Under the pieces are notes generated by a model. It was not told the DNA's origin, did no database searches, and saw only the letters and a list, made by a program, of their open reading frames with translations. 64,000 nt of DNA from contig CAZTHL010000009.1 in NCBI GenBank assembly GCA_964613585.1, positions 1 through 64,000 on the forward strand. The letters run 5' to 3'. This DNA comes from CAZTHL01 sp964613585. GTDB taxonomy: Bacteria > Pseudomonadota > Alphaproteobacteria > DSM-16000 > Inquilinaceae. Below are positions 44,873-52,443 of the stretch, piece after piece; the stretch's first letter is position 1, and each line of letters starts with the position of its first letter. Both the position numbers and the translations under genes were made by a program.

Positions 44873-45943
44873 ATGACGCCGGTCCAGCCGGTTCGGTGGT
44901 GGCGCCCGGACAGCCTGGCGAGGCGCCGTCAGCGGCTTGAGGCCCGCGCTGCGCTCACCCGGGCCACGCGCGACTGGTTCCTGACCCGCGGCTTCCTCGA
45001 GGTTGAGACGCCGGCTCTCCAGCCTTCACCCGGCATGGAGCCACACCTCCAGGCGTTCGAGACCCTCTTGAGGGACGAGCGCCACGGTCGGCCCGAGCCC
45101 CGTTACCTTCACACGTCGCCCGAGCTCGCCATGAAGAAGCTGCTGGCGGCCGGGCTTCCGCGGATCTTCCAGATGGCCCGGGTGTTCCGCAACGGCGAGC
45201 GTTCCGCGCTGCACCATCCCGAGTTCACCATGCTGGAATGGTATCGGGCCGGGGCCCTCTACCGGGATCTCATCGAGGATTGCCGCGGGCTGCTCGAGAC
45301 CGCCTCGGCCGTGGTCGGCGATCCGGGCGCGCTGCGACGGGGCGATCTGCAGGCGGACCCCAGGGCGGACTGGACGGTGCTCACCGTCGCTGAGGCGTTC
45401 AGCCGATACGCCGGCATCGACCTCCTCGCCACCACGCCCGACCCGTCCAGTCCGGACCTCGGCCGCCTGGACGCGCAGGCCAGGGCCATCGGACACCAGG
45501 CGCGGGCCGGCGATCGCTGGGAGGATCTCTATTTCCGTATCTTTCTCGACCGCATCGAGCCGAGACTCGGCGTTGGCGCTCCGACGGTACTCATGGACTA
45601 CCCGGCGTCAATGGCCGCTCTGGCGCGGCTGAAGCCCGAGGACCCCCGGGTGGCCGAAAGGCTCGAGCTTTACGTGTGCGGCGTCGAGCTGGCCAACGGC
45701 TTCGGCGAGCTCGTCGATCCGGCCGTCCAACGGTCCCGTTTCGAGGCCGACATGGCACTGAAGCAGGTCTTGTACGGTGAGCGCTACCCCATCGACGAGG
45801 ACTTCCTGGCGGCGCTGTCCTTCGTCCCTCCGAGTGCCGGCATGGCGCTTGGGCTGGATCGCTTGGCCATGCTGGTGACCGGCGCCGAGCGGATCGAGGA
45901 GGTGCTCTGGGCCCCCGTGGATCCTCCGGCCGGCTTGGGCTGA
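44873..45943 (+). CDS. epmA: EF-P--(R)-beta-lysine ligase EpmA (GenX/PoxA)
   Basis: Lysyl-tRNA-synthetase paralog that attaches beta-lysine to EF-P. 356 residues of class II synthetase core with no anticodon-binding domain: FLEVETPALQPSPGMEPHL, motif 2 FRNGERSALHHPEFTMLEWY, and motif 3 GMALGLDRLAMLVTG. I use the ATG at MTPVQPVRWWRPD. A GTG 27 bases upstream (44846) has a better ribosome binding site (AGGGGGGAGG) and would add nine residues. The aminomutase EpmB that usually supplies beta-lysine is not in the window. Confidence 0.93.
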   Translation: MTPVQPVRWWRPDSLARRRQRLEARAALTRATRDWFLTRGFLEVETPALQPSPGMEPHLQAFETLLRDERHGRPEPRYLHTSPELAMKKLLAAGLPRIFQMARVFRNGERSALHHPEFTMLEWYRAGALYRDLIEDCRGLLETASAVVGDPGALRRGDLQADPRADWTVLTVAEAFSRYAGIDLLATTPDPSSPDLGRLDAQARAIGHQARAGDRWEDLYFRIFLDRIEPRLGVGAPTVLMDYPASMAALARLKPEDPRVAERLELYVCGVELANGFGELVDPAVQRSRFEADMALKQVLYGERYPIDEDFLAALSFVPPSAGMALGLDRLAMLVTGAERIEEVLWAPVDPPAGLG

Positions 45944-46062
45944 AGCCTCTCCGACCGAGCCGTCCGGCCGGGATGCCCCGGGGAAGAGGGACAGGCTCCG
46001 GCCATCTGGGTCCGCTGACCGGGCCACCGAATGACTCCGTCCTTATCGTCGGCGCGTCCGCC

Positions 46063-46602
46063 TCACGGGCTCGCGGTCAGCCGGATCGGCGTGGCGGAGA
46101 CGGGTGGCGCGGCCTGATTCGCCTCCTGCCGCTCGAGCCGCTGCTCCAGCAGCGCGATCTCGGCGTCGTATTCGTCGTGCGCCTCGGCGCAGCGCTCCAC
46201 CCGCGCGACCGGGAACACCTCGACCATCAACTGTCGCACATCCTGCCACGCCGACTCGATGAAGCCTGAGTCGCCGCCAGCGCGCACGCGCTGGCTCATC
46301 GCCTCGGTCAGGAACGAGCAGGCTTCGTGCTTGCGCGCCTCAATTCGATAGAGGTCGTGCTCAAGACCGCGCGCGTCCGCTTGCTCAAGCACCATCTGAT
46401 CCTCCCAGAAGGTGGCGCTTTCCTCCTGGAGCATGTCCTTGACATCGGTCCCGCAGCCGGCCAGGGCGGCTCCGCCCGCCAGAAGGACGCCGGCCAGGAC
46501 GCAACGAGCCCGGGAATGCCGCGGGGCACGCAAAGTCGATCCCGACTCGCTCCTGGACCCTTCCGAGGGCCAGGCCCCGGCAAAAAAAGGAATCGTTCCC
46601 AT
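46063..46602 (-). CDS. Hypothetical lipoprotein
   Basis: 179 residues. Lipobox LAGGAALAGC (Cys50) followed by Gly-Thr-Asp; Asp is not at +2, so outer-membrane sorting is possible. The mature part is mostly helical (about 55-160: DMLQEESATFWEDQMVLEQA, LEQRLERQEANQ) with two cysteines (CSFL and ERCAEAHDEY). The ATG is preceded by GGGAGGAGG about 8 bases upstream but leaves an unusually long n-region; a TTG at 46533 would give a normal-length signal peptide. I recognise no family. Convergent with epmA. Confidence 0.65.
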   Translation of the reverse strand: MGTIPFFAGAWPSEGSRSESGSTLRAPRHSRARCVLAGVLLAGGAALAGCGTDVKDMLQEESATFWEDQMVLEQADARGLEHDLYRIEARKHEACSFLTEAMSQRVRAGGDSGFIESAWQDVRQLMVEVFPVARVERCAEAHDEYDAEIALLEQRLERQEANQAAPPVSATPIRLTASP

Positions 46603-46919
46603 CGTACCGCCTCCTCCCAGCATCTCCGGGACTGATTATTGCTGCCGTCACCTCTTTCAGTGTGAAGTAACACCGCTAAACGACGGTGTAATTAACGCTA
46701 TTGCCTGCCTGCGACTCTTTTCTTACAAACTTATGATAGGTTCTTGTCGGTGACTCGGCAACCATTCGGGCTCGATCCGCTCCGGCATGCCGAAGGGATC
46801 GGGCCTGCACCCGATTCCGTCGGATACTAGCAGGCCGGGACACATTCGCCACAAGTCACGCCGCATCGGTCACCGCCTTTTGTCACGGCTCCATGCTCAT
46901 GAGTACGGCTGAGCGGCAA
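46603..46919. other. AT-rich intergenic region upstream of the lipoprotein gene
   Basis: 317 bases. 46630-46740 is markedly AT-rich for this genome and probably carries the leftward promoter of the lipoprotein gene, though no consensus pair stands out. It contains an inverted repeat ACACCG / CGGTGT (46670-46675 and 46684-46689, 8-base loop). The remainder up to the thiE-like gene shows nothing recognisable. Confidence 0.5.
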
Positions 46920-47519
46920 CTAGGTTCCGAGATGGCCGCTCCGAACGGCCCGACCGTGCTCGGCGATGCGCAAGGACGCCTGATCCGGCACGCTCCATAC
47001 CGCTTCAGTCACCGCAACGAAATCCGCGCCGGCCCGTGCCAGTCGGGCCGCCTGATGCGGGCTCTCGGCCGAGAAGGCGACGGAAGGCAGTTCCATGAGC
47101 TCGGCCCACCACCGCACCAGCTCCTCGTCAGCATCAAGCCCGACAAAGTCGGCATCCCGTTCACCGGCCAGCATGGCGGCGTGCCGACTGTGACCGGCGT
47201 GAACGCCGAGGCTGCGGTCGCCGCCCACAAGTCGCCGGGCCGAAGGAACATCGTCGCCCGGATCCAGCCGGACCCCGTCGCAGAACGTGGCCGCTGCCAG
47301 AGCCGGCCATCGGTGCAGCAGGACGGCGACCCCGCGATCCTGGGCCGGCTCACGCCACAGCCCGATCGCCTCGCGCCATGCCCGCTCGTCGTCGCAGTCC
47401 AGCCCGATCTCCAAGCAGGCGACTGGACCCGCCGCCAGTGCCGTTGCCAGCTCCGAGGTCCGGGCGCGGATCTCGGCGACTGACGGCGGCGACGGCAGGT
47501 AAAGCCGGCATTCGGCCAC
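46920..47519 (-). CDS. ThiE/TenI-like (thiamine phosphate synthase fold) protein
   Basis: 199 residues with TIM-barrel type motifs related to thiamine phosphate synthase: CDGVRLDPGDDVPSARRLVG, GVHAGHSRHAAMLAGERDAD followed by FVGL, and ARAGADFVAVTEAVW. The canonical diphosphate-binding residues (GVHLGQED, GVSTHS, GGI) are altered or missing, so genuine TMP synthase activity is doubtful. GTG start; no convincing ribosome binding site. It follows the class I aldolase gene by 30 bases and is likely co-transcribed. Confidence 0.65.
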   Translation of the reverse strand: MAECRLYLPSPPSVAEIRARTSELATALAAGPVACLEIGLDCDDERAWREAIGLWREPAQDRGVAVLLHRWPALAAATFCDGVRLDPGDDVPSARRLVGGDRSLGVHAGHSRHAAMLAGERDADFVGLDADEELVRWWAELMELPSVAFSAESPHQAARLARAGADFVAVTEAVWSVPDQASLRIAEHGRAVRSGHLGT

Positions 47520-47549
47520 GGTCGGCAGCCGTCGGCCCGTGGCTCCGAC

Positions 47550-48497
47550 CTATTGGGCCGGAACCAGCTCCTCCTGACCCTTGAAGATCCGGACCAGGCG
47601 GTCGAACAGGGCAAGCGCCTCGTCGCGCGGCCGCTGGAAGCTGTTGCGCCCAATGATCGAGCCGTTGCCGCCACCTTCGTAGATCGCCCGGGCATCCTCG
47701 TAGATGGCATCCTCACCCTTCTGGGCTCCGCCGGAGAACACCACGAGCCGCCGGCCGTTGAAGCAGGCCTGCACAATATGCGCGACCCGCTCGGCCATGG
47801 TGGCACGGGGAATGCCCTGCTTCTCATACACCTTCTTCGCCTCGTCCTGCTCCAGATAGTCGGTGGGCAGCTTCACCTTGACTATGTGCGCGCCAAGAAG
47901 GCAGGCGAGATGCGCGGCATAGGCGTCGACGTCGAGCGCCGTCTCGCCATCCTTGGACAGGGTGCCGCCGCGCGGATAGGACCAGATCACGGTCGGCAGG
48001 CCGTAGCCGAGCGCCTCCTGGCGCAGCTCCCGGATTTCCTCGAACTGATCGTACATCTTGTCGGAGCCGGGGTAGACGGTGAACCCGATGGCGTTGGCGC
48101 CGATCCGCAACGCATCGCGCACCGAGGCCGTCACCGCCTGGTCCGGTCCCTGCTTGTCCCGGAACAGCGTGTTTGCGCTGTTCATCTTGAGGATCAGCGG
48201 GATCTGCCCGGCAAAGCTGTCAGCCCCCGCCTCGAGCGAGGGCAGCGGCGCGGCGTAGGCGTTCAGCCCGGCATCAACGGCCAGCTGGTAAAGGTAATGC
48301 GGGTCGTAGGCCGGCGGGTTCGGGGCGAAGCTGCGCGTTGGACCATGCTCGAAGCCCTGGTCCACGGGCAGGATGACCATCTTGCCGGTGCCGCCGAGCC
48401 GGCCGGCCATGAGGATGCGGGCGAGATTTGCCTTCACCCCCGGATTGTCGCTCTCGTAGTTGCCGAGGAGCTTCTTCACGCGTTGCGTCGTCTTCAT
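47550..48497 (-). CDS. Class I fructose-bisphosphate aldolase (DhnA/archaeal type)
   Basis: Schiff-base aldolase interconverting fructose 1,6-bisphosphate with dihydroxyacetone phosphate and glyceraldehyde 3-phosphate. 315 residues: MVILPVDQGFEHGPTRSF, AIGFTVYPGSDKMYDQFEEI, catalytic-lysine strand AHIVKVKLPTD, VVFSGGAQKGEDAIYEDARA and GGNGSIIGRNSFQRP for phosphate binding. I use the start MKTTQRV; a duplicated ribosome-binding/start segment lies just upstream and would allow a version eight residues longer. Close to a class II aldolase gene in the same direction. Confidence 0.92.
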   Translation of the reverse strand: MKTTQRVKKLLGNYESDNPGVKANLARILMAGRLGGTGKMVILPVDQGFEHGPTRSFAPNPPAYDPHYLYQLAVDAGLNAYAAPLPSLEAGADSFAGQIPLILKMNSANTLFRDKQGPDQAVTASVRDALRIGANAIGFTVYPGSDKMYDQFEEIRELRQEALGYGLPTVIWSYPRGGTLSKDGETALDVDAYAAHLACLLGAHIVKVKLPTDYLEQDEAKKVYEKQGIPRATMAERVAHIVQACFNGRRLVVFSGGAQKGEDAIYEDARAIYEGGGNGSIIGRNSFQRPRDEALALFDRLVRIFKGQEELVPAQ

Positions 48498-48525
48498 CGT
48501 CGGCATCCCTATCGTCGGCATCCCT
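48496..48525 (-). repeat. 15-bp tandem duplication of the translation start region of the class I aldolase
   Basis: ATCGTCGGCATCCCT occurs twice back to back. On the coding strand each copy supplies AGGGATG, that is both a ribosome binding site and an ATG. The second ATG-proximal copy gives AGGGAT 8-10 bases before the preferred start; the upstream copy would extend the protein in frame. Confidence 0.85.
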
Positions 48526-48597
48526 GTTGTTGCCGGTCGTGGTCGCTCGGTCTTCGGGGGATCATGCGTGCTGGATAGCCCAGGGCGCGGCCGTAAA

Positions 48598-49059
48598 TCA
48601 ACGGTCGGCCCCCGGCGCCGGATCCGGCTCGCCGGACAACCAGCGCCGGCAGTCGCGCACCATGTCGGAGCTGGTGCGGGGATCGAACGCGAATGGCCGG
48701 CGGTCCGCGACGGTCATCCCGGTCGCGCCGGCCATGCCGCGCAGCTTGCCGGCAAGCTCCGCATCGCCGGTGAAGATGATGCGGTGGACGCCGGCCCTCA
48801 TGGCCCCCATGGCGTCTCCGGCACGGTCGCGGCAGTCGAGCCAGGCCTCGATGACGAGATCGGGATATTGCCGGCCGAGCTCCACGACAACCGCCTGGAA
48901 CCACTCCGCGCCAGCATAGGCCGCGGCGCCCGGCGCGGTGACCAGGGTGAGCGGCACGCCCAGGCCCGTGGCCGCCTCGGCGGCAGCCCGGGCGTGCTCG
49001 AGACCGTGGAAGGTGACGGCCCGCGAAGCGCCGCCGCCCCCTCCCTTGGCCGGGCTCAT
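48598..49059 (-). CDS. Conserved-looking hypothetical protein between two aldolase genes
   Basis: 153 residues, no signal peptide or membrane segment. Alternating strand/helix pattern (AVTFHGLEHARAAAEAATGL, VPLTLVTAPGAAAYAGAEWF, LVIEAWLDCRDRAGDAMGAM, RIIFTGDAELAGKLRGMA) suggests a small alpha/beta protein. It lies 14 bases after the class II aldolase gene, so it is probably in its operon. The start was chosen at MSPAKGG; the upstream open frame is inside the neighbour. I do not recognise a named family. Confidence 0.7.
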   Translation of the reverse strand: MSPAKGGGGGASRAVTFHGLEHARAAAEAATGLGVPLTLVTAPGAAAYAGAEWFQAVVVELGRQYPDLVIEAWLDCRDRAGDAMGAMRAGVHRIIFTGDAELAGKLRGMAGATGMTVADRRPFAFDPRTSSDMVRDCRRWLSGEPDPAPGADR

Positions 49060-49073
49060 CTCGTCGGACCGGC

Positions 49074-50177
49074 CTAGACGACGGCGATCGACTTGCCTTG
49101 CGAGTTCAGGTCGATGAACGCCTCGGTCAGCCGCTCGACGACGCCCAACTCGGCGGCGCGGAGCCATTTCCGCGGATCGTACTGCTTCTTGTAGGGCGCG
49201 TCGGTCTCCGGATCGACCTGATACTTGAAGGCCTTGGGATTCTGCTCGACGTACCGGCCGACCGCCGCGGCGAAGGCGAACTGCGTGTCGGTGTCGATGT
49301 TCATCTTGAACACGCCGTACCCGAGGGTCTCGGTGATCTTGGCCTTCTCCGAGCCGGATCCGCCATGGAACACCAGGTTGAGCGGGTTCGGACCGGTGCC
49401 GTGCCGCTCCTGCACCAGCGCCTGCGAGTTCCGCAGGATCTCCGGCCGCAGCTTGACATTGCCGGGCTTGTAGACGCCGTGCACGTTGCCGAACGAGGCC
49501 GCCACGCTGAAGTGACCGAGCGGTGACAGCATCTCATAGGCCTCGAGCACATCCTCTGGCTGCGTATAGAGGTGGGCGTTGTCCGCGGACTCGTCGATGT
49601 CCGCGCCGACGCCATCCTCCTCGCCGCCGGTGACGCCGAGCTCGATCTCCATGGACATGCCCATCGGCGCCATGCGCTTCAGCAGGCGCGCGCACTCGGC
49701 CAGGTTCCAGTCGAGCGGCTCCTCCGACAGGTCCAGCATGTGCGTGCTGAACAGCGGCTTGCCGGTCTCCTGGAAGAAGGCCTCGCCGTGGTCCAGCAGC
49801 CGCTCGACCCAGGGGATCAGCTTCTTGTTGGCATGGTCGGTGTGCAGGATCACACAGACACCGTACTGCTCGGCCAGCAGGTGCACATGGCGCGCCGCCG
49901 AGACGGCGCCCAGCACCTTGGCGGCATCGCCGTCGGGCAGGCCTTGGCCGGCGTAGAACTGTGCTCCGCCATTGGACAGCTGGATGATGACGTCCGAGCG
50001 GTTCTTGGCAGCGGCCTCGAGCACGGCGTTGATGGTGCCCGAGCTCACCACGTTGACCGCCGGCAGGGCATAGCCGCCCGCCTTGCAGGCGGCGACCAGG
50101 GTTCGGTAATCCTCGCCGGTGACCACGCCCGGCTTAAGCCCGATGGCGTCGCTGGTCTGCAGGGCGGCGTCGGTCAT
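49074..50177 (-). CDS. fba: Class II fructose-bisphosphate aldolase (zinc dependent)
   Basis: 367 residues of the FbaA (class IIA) type: GYALPAVNVVSSGTINAVLE, metal-ligand block CVILHTDHANKKLIPWVERL, FSTHMLDLSEEP, MSMEIELGVTGGEEDGV, NVHGVYKPGNVKLRPEIL and LVFHGGSGSEK with FKMNIDTDTQFAF. The start was placed at MTDAALQ with GGGAG 8 bases upstream. Shares function, but no homology, with the class I enzyme downstream; the hypothetical gene lies between them. Serves glycolysis, gluconeogenesis or a Calvin cycle. Confidence 0.96.
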   Translation of the reverse strand: MTDAALQTSDAIGLKPGVVTGEDYRTLVAACKAGGYALPAVNVVSSGTINAVLEAAAKNRSDVIIQLSNGGAQFYAGQGLPDGDAAKVLGAVSAARHVHLLAEQYGVCVILHTDHANKKLIPWVERLLDHGEAFFQETGKPLFSTHMLDLSEEPLDWNLAECARLLKRMAPMGMSMEIELGVTGGEEDGVGADIDESADNAHLYTQPEDVLEAYEMLSPLGHFSVAASFGNVHGVYKPGNVKLRPEILRNSQALVQERHGTGPNPLNLVFHGGSGSEKAKITETLGYGVFKMNIDTDTQFAFAAAVGRYVEQNPKAFKYQVDPETDAPYKKQYDPRKWLRAAELGVVERLTEAFIDLNSQGKSIAVV

Positions 50178-50389
50178 GCTGCGCTCCCTCGAAGGAATGG
50201 TTGGCAATCGGTTTCGCTGGGTCGGCATAATTGCCTCGGATGCGATCGCTGGCAATGCCGCTGACCGCGTTCGCGTCCGCGACTGCTCGCGGTCGCTGGC
50301 CGAAGCCCCGGCGCGCGGGCCGGAATAGGCTTGGCCGGCGGGCTGTTTCGTCCCCAGGGCCACAGCCGACGGCCTGTCCCTGACCTCGG

Positions 50390-51193
50390 ATGTCCATGAC
50401 CCCGGATGCGTCGTCCCGCTACGCGGTCCCGCCCGCCCCGAACGAGCACAGGCGGTGGCTGGCCGGGGGGATGTGGGCAGGGTTGGCGCTGCTGCTGGTC
50501 GGAGCCGGCGTCCTCACCCTTGGCGCGTGCGGCCTGTCCTGGCCCGGTGGCGCGCCGATCCTCGCCTTTTGTCCGGCGCCCGAGGCGGACGAGCCCGATC
50601 CGCGACTGGCGGCCCTGCTGGCCGAGCGGGACCGGCAGCGGGCTCTGGAGGACGCCCTGGCCGAGGCGCGGCTCGATCTGGTGCGGGCAGCGGCTTGCCC
50701 GGTCCCCGAGCCGCCGGCCGATGAGCGCTCGGTCGAGACGGCCGCCTTGCCTCCGGAGATCCCACGGCCGCAGGCTCGACCCGAGCCGCCGCCGGCCGCG
50801 CCCGAGCCCGCACCCCCGGCCGAGCCGCCGCCGGAGCCCCGGCCCGAGCCCCAGCCGGAGCCGGCTGCGGCACCTCCACCGCCCGGCCCGGAGCCGGTGG
50901 AGCGATGCAATGAGAGCATTCGCGCCGCCGGGCGGCATGACGACCTGAGATCGGTCCATCTAGGCCCGAACCCGGGCTGGGTAACCATCGACTACAATAT
51001 GTACCGGGTGCCGGACTACATGGAGGCTCGGCACAACAACCGTACCGTGGCGACCACCACCACCTTCGTGCCTGGCCGGGACAGCCATCGGTTCTTCTAC
51101 GAGCCCGACGGCAACGAATACATCCGGGTTTATATTGGCAGCAATCCGCGGCATCCGACCCGCTGGACCTACCGGGTCAGCTGCCCGCAATGA
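50390..51193 (+). CDS. Membrane-anchored protein with Pro/Glu-rich linker and small C-terminal domain
   Basis: 267 residues. One transmembrane helix (about 24-46, WLAGGMWAGLALLLVGAGVL), short helical segment (about 70-100), then a PEP-type linker (about 104-170, rich in Pro, Glu, Ala) that should span the periplasm, and a C-terminal domain (171-267) that looks all-beta: WVTIDYNMYRVPDYMEARHN, ATTTTFVPGR, FFYEPDGNEYIRVYIGS, TRWTYRVSCPQ, with a possible disulfide C173-C265. From memory the last domain resembles modules at the end of some alphaproteobacterial VWA/OmpA proteins; I cannot name it. It is inverted relative to its neighbours and occupies the usual pgk position beside gap. A second ATG lies 6 bases in. 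Confidence 0.72.
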   Translation: MSMTPDASSRYAVPPAPNEHRRWLAGGMWAGLALLLVGAGVLTLGACGLSWPGGAPILAFCPAPEADEPDPRLAALLAERDRQRALEDALAEARLDLVRAAACPVPEPPADERSVETAALPPEIPRPQARPEPPPAAPEPAPPAEPPPEPRPEPQPEPAAAPPPPGPEPVERCNESIRAAGRHDDLRSVHLGPNPGWVTIDYNMYRVPDYMEARHNNRTVATTTTFVPGRDSHRFFYEPDGNEYIRVYIGSNPRHPTRWTYRVSCPQ

Positions 51194-51215
51194 CGACCGG
51201 CGCCTCGAAGGCAAG

Positions 51216-51240
51216 GGAGGCGCCCGATCGGGACGCCTCC
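51216..51240. terminator. Bidirectional hairpin between convergent genes
   Basis: GGAGGCG / CGCCTCC, 7-bp perfect stem; the loop holds the self-complementary CCCGATCGGG. It lies between the 3' ends of the proline-rich membrane protein gene and gap. No T-run. Confidence 0.55.
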
Positions 51241-51272
51241 GTGCTCACTGTGTCCGCTGTCGCGCTGGCGGC

Positions 51273-52280
51273 CTAGAGCCGGGCCATGGCCACGGCCGTG
51301 TCGGCCATGCGGCACGAGAAGCCCCATTCGTTGTCGTACCAGGTCATCACCCGGACGAAGTCGCCGTCGATGACCTTGCTCTCCTTGAGCGCGAACACGG
51401 ACGACTCCGTCGAGTGGTTGAAGTCGCCCGAGACCAGCTCCTCCGAATAGACGCCGAGCACGCCCTTGAGCTGGTTGCTCTGGGACGCGGTGGTCATCAT
51501 CTCGGCGATCTCGTCCGGGGTGGTCTCGCGCTTGGCCTTGAACTTGAAGTCGACGAGCGAGACGTTCGGGGTCGGCACGCGCAGGGCGACGCCGTCCAGC
51601 TTGCCCTTGAGCTCGGGCAGCACCTTGCCGACGGCCTTGGCCGCGCCGGTCGAGGTCGGGATGATGTTGAGGGCGGCGGCGCGGGCGCGATGCAGATCCT
51701 TGTGCATCGTGTCGACGATCCGCTGATCGCCCGTGTAGCTGTGGATCGTCGTCATGAAGCCGTGCTCGATGCCCAGCTCCTTGTGCAGGACATAGGCCAC
51801 CGGCGCCAGGCAGTTGGTCGTGCACGAGGCGTTGGAGACGATCTTGTGGTCGGCCGTCAGCTTGTCGTGGTTGACCCCGTAGACGACAGTAATGTCCTCA
51901 TCCGTGCCCGGGGCCGAGATCAGCACCTTCTTCGCGCCGGCCTCCAAGTGCTTGGCCGCGGCATCGCGCTTGGTGAACTTGCCGGAGCACTCCATCGCCA
52001 CGTCGATGCCCAGGTCGCCCCACGGCAACTGCGCCGGGTCGGCGATCTGGAAGCACTTGATCGACCGACCGTCCACGACGATGGCATCGCCCTGGATCTC
52101 CACCGTACCGGGATACCGACCGTGCACACTGTCATACTTCAGAAGGTGAGCGTTGGTCTTCGCGTCGGCCAGGTCGTTGACCGCCACGATCTCCACGTCC
52201 TCGCGGCCGCTTTCGAATAGGGCGCGCGCCACCAGGCGTCCGATGCGGCCGAAGCCGTTGATCGCACAACGAACTGCCAT
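51273..52280 (-). CDS. gap: Glyceraldehyde-3-phosphate dehydrogenase, type I
   Basis: Phosphorylating GAPDH, 335 residues. NAD-binding INGFGRIGRLVARA, adenosine-binding VAVNDLADAKTN, active-site SNASCTTNCLAP (Cys153), His180 in TTIHSYTGDQR, and NIIPTSTGAAKAVGKVLPEL. Strong ribosome binding site (AGGGGGAAGAG just before the ATG). It follows tkt by 163 bases. The pgk gene that commonly follows gap is absent from the window. Confidence 0.97.
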   Translation of the reverse strand: MAVRCAINGFGRIGRLVARALFESGREDVEIVAVNDLADAKTNAHLLKYDSVHGRYPGTVEIQGDAIVVDGRSIKCFQIADPAQLPWGDLGIDVAMECSGKFTKRDAAAKHLEAGAKKVLISAPGTDEDITVVYGVNHDKLTADHKIVSNASCTTNCLAPVAYVLHKELGIEHGFMTTIHSYTGDQRIVDTMHKDLHRARAAALNIIPTSTGAAKAVGKVLPELKGKLDGVALRVPTPNVSLVDFKFKAKRETTPDEIAEMMTTASQSNQLKGVLGVYSEELVSGDFNHSTESSVFALKESKVIDGDFVRVMTWYDNEWGFSCRMADTAVAMARL

Positions 52281-52443
52281 CTCTTCCCCCTTGTTGATCC
52301 CGGTTTTCCGGTGAGCCGTCGGGCGGCCTGTTGCCGCGGTACACTAACCTGCTTGCGGCGGGGCCGATAGCCGGAATGCGCCCGCTGGCGTCGGTTCGGC
52401 GGCGCCTGGCCGAAGGGCGCGAGGAGAGGTGAGGCGGCGCGGC

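Noticed and set aside
46920..47519. Bona fide thiamine phosphate synthase thiE
   Set aside because: The fold resemblance is visible but key pyrophosphate-binding motifs are altered and no other thiamine genes adjoin, so I left the symbol empty.
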